Below, in pieces: positions 28,112 through 34,069 of a DNA stretch of 64,000 nt. Location of the stretch: the NCBI RefSeq assembly GCF_024171605.1, contig NZ_JALKAA010000005.1:124001-188000 (forward strand), given 5' to 3'. Below the pieces are notes generated by a model. The model had not been told where the DNA came from, ran no database searches, and was given only the letters and a program-made list of their open reading frames with translations. The DNA comes from Pontibacter sp. HSC-36F09 (GTDB taxonomy: Bacteria > Bacteroidota > Bacteroidia > Cytophagales > Hymenobacteraceae). How positions within the stretch are numbered: the first letter of the stretch is position 1; every line of letters starts with the position of its first letter. Position numbers and translations under genes: made by a program.

Positions 28112-29539
28112 CTATATTTTGCTGCGCTTCAAACGGGTCATCAGTTTGCGCCAGAAGTCTAATTCGAGCAGGCTGGAGTCGTTCTGCGCCTGGTAGAGGA
28201 AGAACAGGCCAATCGGCAACAGGATGGCATTCGCACCCCACATCCCCGCCTCTACCGAGATCAGCCCCTCTCTAGCCCACTTCTCTCCCAGTATGCCCAG
28301 CACATACATCACGATGAAGAACATGATGGAGATGATCACGGGCACACCCAGACCTCCCTTTTTGATGATGGCTCCCAGCGGTGCCCCGATCAGAAACATG
28401 ATCACGATAGCGAATGACTGGGTATACTTGCGCAAAATCTCAATTTCGTAATTGTTTGCATCCCGGTTCAGCGTCGTCACACGTTCTCTGTAGCTATCGG
28501 TAAAGCTTTTCACATTACGGGCTTTATTGGCTGCTGTCAGCATGACGTCAGCCGTAATGGGTGGCAATGCCTTCTTCTCATGCACCGAGTCAGGGAGCAC
28601 TTTTGTAAGTGGCAGGCCATTCTTCACCTGTCCCGTATCCGCTTTGAAATACATGTAGAACGGATCCACATTCGGGGCATACAGCCGGCGCTCCCGCGCA
28701 CCGGAGTTTCGCAGCGAGTCTGTTACCGCTGCTAGCTGCCCGATGTTCTTCATCATCTTGTTGTCCGAGAAGAGCTCTTCGCGGGTGCGGCCCAGTTCAA
28801 AAGAAGCCAGACTGAATATGATCTTAGTGGCATCAAACTTTTCGCGCACAAACTGCTCCGATGAATTCCGGAATCCCCCGTTGTTCTGATCAACGTAGGT
28901 ATTACCGCGGAACAATTCCAGGATCAGGTAATTGTCGTTGTATTCGGTATACATCTGCCCTGAGTCGGCCAGAATCACCGTGGTGTTGTTGCCACCTTTG
29001 GAGTGGTCGTAGATCATGATGTCGCGCAGGGAGCGGCCATCCTCCAGTTTTTCGTTTATTTTGATACTATAGCCGGGCAGACCGTTGTAAAAAGCTCCTT
29101 CCTTGAAGTTCATGGCCGGCTTTTTCTGCCTGATGTCCCACAGCAGGCTGTAAGCCTTCAAGTTCGCCTTTGGAACTACATAGTTGTTGAAAAAGAAAGC
29201 TCCAATGGAAAGCGCAATCACAAAAAAGGCTACGGGACGCAGAATGCGCGGCAGGGCCACGCCTGACGTTTTGATGGCGGTAAGTTCGTGGTGCTCCCCC
29301 AACGTTCCGAAAGTCATCAGGGCTGAGAGCAGCACCGCGAGCGGCAGTGCGACAGGCGCCATGTTGATGCTGAAATAAAACAGCAACTCTGCAAAAACAT
29401 CGTATCCCAGGTCCTTTCCTACCAGTTCATCGAGGTATTTGAGCATATACTGCGTGAGCAGAATAAACTCCACGATGGCAAACGTGAGGAAGAAAGGGCC
29501 TGCAAATGATTTAAGTATTAGCTTATCTAGTTTCTTCAT
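28112..29539 (-). CDS. LptF/LptG family permease
   Basis: 475 residues. Three N-terminal transmembrane segments (about 13-33, 55-78 and 100-120) and three C-terminal ones (about 368-388, 395-415, 430-450) bracket a periplasmic beta-jellyroll-like domain. The opening KKLDKLILKSFAGPFFLTFAIVEFILL and the AVLLSALMTFGTLGEHHELTAIKTSGV coupling-helix region are typical. These proteins form the membrane part of the LptBFGC ABC transporter that extracts LPS from the inner membrane. Whether it is LptF or LptG cannot be decided; Bacteroidota often have one such gene at this kind of locus. Confidence 0.9.
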   Translation of the reverse strand: MKKLDKLILKSFAGPFFLTFAIVEFILLTQYMLKYLDELVGKDLGYDVFAELLFYFSINMAPVALPLAVLLSALMTFGTLGEHHELTAIKTSGVALPRILRPVAFFVIALSIGAFFFNNYVVPKANLKAYSLLWDIRQKKPAMNFKEGAFYNGLPGYSIKINEKLEDGRSLRDIMIYDHSKGGNNTTVILADSGQMYTEYNDNYLILELFRGNTYVDQNNGGFRNSSEQFVREKFDATKIIFSLASFELGRTREELFSDNKMMKNIGQLAAVTDSLRNSGARERRLYAPNVDPFYMYFKADTGQVKNGLPLTKVLPDSVHEKKALPPITADVMLTAANKARNVKSFTDSYRERVTTLNRDANNYEIEILRKYTQSFAIVIMFLIGAPLGAIIKKGGLGVPVIISIMFFIVMYVLGILGEKWAREGLISVEAGMWGANAILLPIGLFFLYQAQNDSSLLELDFWRKLMTRLKRSKI

Positions 29540-29639
29540 GTGGGCCAGTTGGCATGCGGGCGTCTGAAAACCCGGTTGTTTTCTCTAACACTGGACTTTC
29601 AAAAATCGTGCAAAGATAAGCCTTTGGTGCTAAGATGTG

Positions 29640-30041
29640 CTACCCTCCTACTATTTCGCGCAATTTCTGCATTAAATGCTCCCACAACTCTTCCAACTCT
29701 TCTTCGTCATCCTCCTCCGAGTAGTCGACCACTTTCAGATACTGCTCTTGAGTCAGTTCACTTGATTCGATCGAGAAATCGATATAGGATGGGTCCGAAG
29801 GGTGCGTTTTGTCCTCGCTAAGAAAAATGAAGCGCACTGAGCGATTCGTACGATGGCTCGTCATCTCAGCCCAATGGTTGCTGCCATCCCAAAAGAAGTT
29901 GAACAGCTTGTCCTCGTTTATAGAAACGTCGTCACAGAACCACTGCGAAAGGCCACTTGGGGTGCTCAAGTATGGGTACAGCAAACGGGCAGATGCATTT
30001 ATGGGGTACTCACGCACAAATTTCGTCTTGGTAGCTTTCAT
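29640..30041 (-). CDS. START-like domain protein
   Basis: 133 residues. The N-terminal part (FVREYPINASARLLYPYLSTPSGLSQWFCDDVSI) is an AHSA1/START-like helix-grip pattern, and the C-terminus is a very acidic helical stretch (EEDDEEELEELWEHLMQKLREI). The family is common in Bacteroidota; ligand and role are unknown. It is the last host gene before the tRNA-Met integration site and is divergent from the tRNA gene. Confidence 0.82.
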   Translation of the reverse strand: MKATKTKFVREYPINASARLLYPYLSTPSGLSQWFCDDVSINEDKLFNFFWDGSNHWAEMTSHRTNRSVRFIFLSEDKTHPSDPSYIDFSIESSELTQEQYLKVVDYSEEDDEEELEELWEHLMQKLREIVGG

Positions 30042-30133
30042 TATCTGTAGTTGTAAGTGACTGAGTAAGTATAGTATTAATTTCCGATTGGCTAAATATA
30101 CAGAAATTAAAATATTTTTTTGTGCATCAATTG

Positions 30134-30165
30134 TTGCTTTTTTTAAAACTTACCCCTTATATTTG
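30134..30165 (+). promoter_or_regulatory. Promoter of the tRNA-Met gene
   Basis: TTG (30134-30136), 21 bp, then TATATTTG (30158-30165), an exact TAnnTTTG box ending 11 bp before the mature tRNA. Position and spacing fit the Bacteroidota housekeeping promoter. Confidence 0.65.
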
Positions 30166-30176
30166 CATCACAATTC

Positions 30177-30250
30177 GGCGGGGTAGCTCAGATGGTTAGA
30201 GCGCAGGATTCATAACCCTGAGGTCGGCAGTTCGATTCTGCTCCCCGCTA
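30177..30250 (+). tRNA. tRNA-Met (CAT), elongator type
   Basis: A 74-nt cloverleaf. The acceptor GGCGGGG pairs with CCCCGCT (G1-U72 wobble), D arm GCTC...GAGC, anticodon arm CAGGA-TTCATAA-CCCTG with CAT at 30211-30213, T arm GGCAG-TTCGATT-CTGCT, discriminator A. No CCA is encoded. The lack of the three G-C anticodon-stem pairs argues against the initiator; a CAT tRNA-Ile cannot be wholly excluded. Its last 20 bases are the left attachment site of the inserted element, which leaves the tRNA intact. Confidence 0.93.
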
Positions 30251-30251
30251 C
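30232..30251 (+). repeat. attL (tRNA-Met 3' end)
   Basis: Left copy of the 20-bp direct repeat, covering the T loop to the 3' end of the tRNA plus one base. It is identical to 42361-42380; flanking bases differ on both sides. Confidence 0.92.
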
Positions 30252-30262
30252 GATGAATTAAC

Positions 30263-30297
30263 AAAAACCGCTGTAGTTTAACACTACAGCGGTTTTT
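30263..30297. terminator. Terminator just inside the left end of the element
   Basis: Stem AAAAACCGCTGTAGT / ACTACAGCGGTTTTT with a 5-nt loop. It can end the tRNA transcript and also the minus-strand polymerase/180-residue gene unit coming from the right. It replaces the host terminator displaced to 42383. Confidence 0.9.
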
Positions 30298-30347
30298 TAT
30301 TTTTATACTAACGTATTGCTAACGAATTCTTAGAAATGGTTAACGAT

Positions 30348-30890
30348 TTAATTAAATCGTTTGAATTGTCTGCCATGTGCTATGATTTCCCTAATCCCCG
30401 TTAGTGAATCGCTATCCCCGTTGTAGTCTACGAACAGGTACTCATTGCCCACTGAGTCTATCCTGAAGCTGCAAAGCACATGATTGTTTACGATGTCAAG
30501 TCGCTCTAAGGTAAGTCTATCGCACGAAATCCTCATGAAAGGATTATGTGTGTGTGCTATTGGTGAAGCCGAATAAGGGCCAAACTCATCATAGTCAGGG
30601 TCGTCACGCCCTACCGTCACATACCTATAAGTAGTATTGAAGGAAACCTCCTTAATAACATCCTTTACCGTCTCAGAATTGATATGGGCCTGACTCAGCT
30701 TGCATATATCCCCATCAACCATGACTTCGTATCTCTTGCTGTCCGTTTTCCTTTTTATCGGCTCTGTTCGGAATATGCTGTACTTAATGTAGTGATTATA
30801 TAATTGTCTCGCTCTTGAAGAAAATAATTCCTCTTCTACTCCTGTTTGTGCGGCTGTCTTCAGCCATTCTTTTGTGTTAATTTTTCTCAT
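30348..30890 (-). CDS. Hypothetical protein, element gene downstream of the polymerase
   Basis: 180 residues (MRKINTKEWLKTAAQTGVEE..., ending HGRQFKRFN). I recognise no family. It is soluble, with no signal peptide or membrane segment; the second half looks beta-rich (MRISCDRLTLERLDIVNNHVLCSFRID, EYLFVDYNGD). It lies 88 bp after the polymerase gene on the same strand and is probably co-transcribed, ending at the left-end terminator. A role with the polymerase is possible from position only. Confidence 0.7.
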   Translation of the reverse strand: MRKINTKEWLKTAAQTGVEEELFSSRARQLYNHYIKYSIFRTEPIKRKTDSKRYEVMVDGDICKLSQAHINSETVKDVIKEVSFNTTYRYVTVGRDDPDYDEFGPYSASPIAHTHNPFMRISCDRLTLERLDIVNNHVLCSFRIDSVGNEYLFVDYNGDSDSLTGIREIIAHGRQFKRFN

Positions 30891-30978
30891 TGAGTTTAAA
30901 TCTTATTATAATAAATTATTCTTGTGGGTTACCCACGGTGTGCATGCCGATTCAGGCAAGCAGTATTTTAACCTAAGG

Positions 30979-32748
30979 CTATGCAGCCTGACGGTCACCA
31001 TATTCCTTAAGCTTCCACTCCTTGATGACGGCAATCCAACTGCTCCTGTAGTCAGCATCGGAATTGAACATTGACTTGTCCTCTTCCTGCATCTTTGTTT
31101 GTTGCTTCCATGATTGGTCGGAAGATTTGCCGTTTGACACGGTGTCTAAGTAAACACTTGAGAAGTAAGGACACCACTTGTCTACAGGCAGTGCTTTTAT
31201 CACTTCGTCCACCTGCCTCTGTTGGTCTTCACTTGTTGTATCGCTGTCTAAACATGAAGTTGTGTCTACTTCTGGTGATGTTGCCTCGGTGGTGGTGGCC
31301 CTGTCGGTGGTCATGGTTACCATAGCATCTGTATTCACTTCCTCTACCACTACAGCCAGCATGGTTGTTCCTTGTTTTGTCCCTCTCAGAGCCTCTACCT
31401 TGATGGTGGGAGCCAGCGAGTACTCTTCCCTGAAGACGTCCTCCATAGCTGTATAGACGCTCTGGACATCCTCTTTCAGCACGATACAGGCATCATGGAT
31501 GGTGGTTAACCAAATGCCCTGCTTCTGTGCCCGCATGACGACCCTGTTTAGAATGGCGTCTGACTCCACCTGTTGCATCTGACGTGACAGGTCTTTATAG
31601 CTTCTCACCAGTTTTTTGCCCTCGTACACATTCCTTTTGGCGTTCTTGATGAACTCGAACACGTCAGGGTATAGCTTCTTGAAGCCCTGTGCCAGAAGGT
31701 TGTTCTCAAGGTTCATGGTGTAGATGCTGCAATAGAACACGTTACCAAAGAACTCCGTCTTGAACCAGTTCCTACGGTGTGCAGGCACTCCCAACTCAGC
31801 CATCAGTCTGCTGTACAGGGTTCCAGTCGAAGTATCCTCTATGTAGCGGGTGACGGATTCAGGCATGTTGTGACGGTAGTGTGCGGTAAGCAGTATGTTC
31901 AGGAAGAATGGCTGTGAGCAACTCAGGTCAAGGTTATAGAGTGGGGCCTCAGGGTCTCGCTTGTCGAACAGAAACTGTCTGAGGAACCTGCTGGAATTGG
32001 TCAGGGGCGTGTGCAGCCTGCCGTACTCGTCCAAGCTTAGATTGAAGATGCCGTTGTCAATGGTGTTGATGGCTATCAGGTCGGCATTGTACTTGTCATT
32101 GATGCTGCGTTCCAACGCCTCCACACCAGCTGCGAAATGTTCGCTGTTGAACTCATACAGTCCCCATTGCTCAGCCTCTTCGTTGTAGGCGATGAAGTGA
32201 TTGGCGTTGATGGAGTGGAAGAGTTGCAGTGACTTCCTGTGCTTCTCAGTGACGAAATCGTGTGCCTCTTCGGCACGAATCCCGATTCGCTGTATCATGT
32301 CATGCAGGTACTGAACAGGCCCCTTGAAGGTGTTCACGTAGGCTTTCTTGTTTCTCAGGTTGTTCTCGAAGGTGTCGTTGATGCAGATTTCTGTCCTGTA
32401 GCTCCCTGCGTACTTGGGGGTTATCCTCCACCCCTTAGACCGCTTGCCGATGATGTAGTGGTTGTTGGTCTCGATGATACCCCACTTGAGAAGATTTCTC
32501 TTCACAGTGTCTCTGTAGCCTTGCAGGAAGGGCTTCAGGTGGTTGTCCTTGATTCTGGTATAGCCCTTAGGGTTCCTGTCATACTGGTTCAGGTACCCTT
32601 TATAGATGGTGCTTAGAAAGTAGTGGTACTTGTCAAGGTGGTCGTTAATCTGTCGCTGCGAGAAGCCGTTGTCCCGCATAATTTGTTTCATGTCAACGCT
32701 GGCAGGCACAAAAAGGAGTACAGCCCTGCGATGGGGTAGTTTAGTCAT
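30979..32748 (-). CDS. Divergent family A / T7 RNA-polymerase-like single-subunit polymerase
   Basis: 589 residues. From about 240 to 455 it follows the palm-fingers order of family A polymerases: GRLHTPLTNSSRFLR (243-257, like TxxGRLSS..NLQ), motif A LDLSCSQPFFL (Asp274), motif B RRNWFKTEFFGNVFY (Arg326, Lys330, Tyr339), then YPDVFEFI, QMQQVESDAIL, and motif C TTIHDACIVL (His418-Asp419). D-x-S-C-S in motif A and I-H-D match T7 RNA polymerase; the overall spacing fits Pol I. The Klenow Glu710 steric-gate position is Gln279. No 3'-5' exonuclease motifs are seen. Residues 1-240 are unassigned; the C-terminal ~130 are Thr/Asp-rich. It is likely the element's replication or transcription enzyme; which nucleotide it uses is unresolved. 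Confidence 0.75.
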   Translation of the reverse strand: MTKLPHRRAVLLFVPASVDMKQIMRDNGFSQRQINDHLDKYHYFLSTIYKGYLNQYDRNPKGYTRIKDNHLKPFLQGYRDTVKRNLLKWGIIETNNHYIIGKRSKGWRITPKYAGSYRTEICINDTFENNLRNKKAYVNTFKGPVQYLHDMIQRIGIRAEEAHDFVTEKHRKSLQLFHSINANHFIAYNEEAEQWGLYEFNSEHFAAGVEALERSINDKYNADLIAINTIDNGIFNLSLDEYGRLHTPLTNSSRFLRQFLFDKRDPEAPLYNLDLSCSQPFFLNILLTAHYRHNMPESVTRYIEDTSTGTLYSRLMAELGVPAHRRNWFKTEFFGNVFYCSIYTMNLENNLLAQGFKKLYPDVFEFIKNAKRNVYEGKKLVRSYKDLSRQMQQVESDAILNRVVMRAQKQGIWLTTIHDACIVLKEDVQSVYTAMEDVFREEYSLAPTIKVEALRGTKQGTTMLAVVVEEVNTDAMVTMTTDRATTTEATSPEVDTTSCLDSDTTSEDQQRQVDEVIKALPVDKWCPYFSSVYLDTVSNGKSSDQSWKQQTKMQEEDKSMFNSDADYRSSWIAVIKEWKLKEYGDRQAA

Positions 32749-33105
32749 TTGTTGTAAGAGTTAAGTAATAATGTTATGCTGTCATTGTCACTGATGTCCA
32801 AATCAGTGTGTGCTAAGCGTTCGGGGTGGAACCAGAGAGGCCGCTTAACTGGCCAATGACGAACCCAACCTCTCTGCCCCTTTGCACTAAATAGTCACGT
32901 TCGCAAGAGAATGGCTTGGGGACACGGTATTTTTGCAAAGACAGGGAAAATGCGGCTGTTGACCGTTTTTGTAGTTTGGCCACATCTCCCAACAAGTCAA
33001 TAGTATGTTTTAGGAACCAGAAATAAAAAGCAGGGGCATATTTATTTGAATTATTTTGCAATAACCTGTAATTCAGTTGGTTATGAGGTGGAGTTACATG
33101 TGTTC

Positions 33106-33272
33106 AAGTCGGGTGACATATAGCACTCCCATGTAACTCGTGTGACATAAAGGGTAAACGCTCTATGCTGAGTCGAATGAACTCGTGTGACATATACCTT
33201 CTGAAAGGATTGCTTTCTTACCGTAAAATGGGTGATTTCAGGGTCAAAGAAGGGTTCAACTCGTGTGACGTA
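33106..33272 (+). repeat. Iteron-like direct repeats AACTCGTGTGACATA (four copies)
   Basis: Copies at 33106-33120 (AAGTCGGGTGACATA), 33135-33149 (exact), 33180-33194 (exact) and 33258-33272 (AACTCGTGTGACGTA), all in one orientation, with starts 29, 45 and 78 bp apart. GAGTTACATG (33091-33100) is the inverted form of CATGTAACTC (33130-33139), which overlaps the second copy. They could bind a replication initiator or a repressor of the polymerase gene. Confidence 0.7.
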
Positions 33273-33442
33273 GGGAAGGGATAGAGAGAGGAATTTTTTA
33301 TAATACTAATAATACCCTTAGAGAGACAGTATACCCCATCAATGCGATATAACACCATAGGTATAGAGAATAGAAGAGAGAATACTCTTGACAGAAGTAC
33401 ACCTTGTTATACCGTGTCCGTAGGCTGTGCGGCACTGTGGAT

Positions 33443-33522
33443 GGTTGCGGCCCCCAACCTGACGGTGCGCCCACCAGGGCGCATGTCTGGTAGTGGTAAG
33501 GAGTGATTCAGGCCACCGTCAG
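33443..33522. other. Nested hairpin structure in the element control region
   Basis: GGTTG/CAACC (33443-33459) is followed by CTGACGGT (33459-33466) pairing with ACCGTCAG (33515-33522). This encloses a perfect hairpin GCGCCC-ACCA-GGGCGC (33467-33482). Such a closed multi-stem fold suggests a structured RNA or a single-strand/transfer origin. Confidence 0.5.
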
Positions 33523-34069
33523 TTACCTGTTCTATTCAAATGTGCCGAGTAAGGTTAAACGGGTGCAACCCAAGACTATAATGAATTGACTGGCAATGGT
33601 GCAGATAATTTTATGTTACCGTAATTCCCCTTTATTCCTCCCTTTTCAGACAAGTGAATCGGCCATCACAGCCGATTAGACGGTAATCATCATGCGTCCA
33701 CATGGGGAGAGTGGCGATTTTAGAGGAAAACGCCACGAAATAGTGCCCCCTGCGGGGGGGGTATCCGACCTCCCCCCCCCATGTGACAGACATTCTCAAA
33801 TCACGGAGGCCCCCATCTCTACGATTGCGACAAATTTCTAATTTTGAAATCAGGATTTATATTTTTCTATAAAAACCAATTGCAAAGTAGAAACAAGCCC
33901 TTCTCAAAAAAAATTTACAACCTACACCTCGTCTCCAACTCGTGCAAGTCCCCTTTAACAACCCTTTTACTTGCCACAACAGGTTCAGTTAGTTTAGGTG
34001 ACTTGTTGAGAAACATTCAATATTTTCTATAAATAATGTTTAACTTGTAATCTGGAAAACAGACAGAAC

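Larger units (their letters stand above)
32749..34069. other. 1.3 kb gene-free control region of the element (candidate replication origin)
   Basis: There are no convincing genes between the divergent polymerase and restriction-modification genes. The region holds an inverted repeat CACTGA/TCAGTG (32789-32808), four iteron-like repeats (33106-33272), a block of nested hairpins (33443-33522), a second structured block ending in a G8/C9 hairpin (33715-33780), and an AT-rich stretch (33830-34065) before the MmeI-like gene. An 82-residue minus-strand frame at 32813-33061 shows no family features. The layout resembles a plasmid-type origin plus divergent promoters, but function is inference. Confidence 0.6.

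Noticed and set aside
30177..30250. Initiator tRNA-fMet
   Set aside because: The anticodon stem lacks the three consecutive G-C pairs of initiators, and position 1-72 is a G-U pair rather than the C-A mismatch.
32813..33061. 82-residue minus-strand frame in the element control region
   Set aside because: No recognisable motif or ribosome-binding site and a composition unlike its neighbours; it was treated as non-coding, although a small gene cannot be excluded.
33091..33272. CRISPR array
   Set aside because: Only four imperfect 15-bp repeats with very uneven spacing and no cas genes nearby; iterons or operators fit better.
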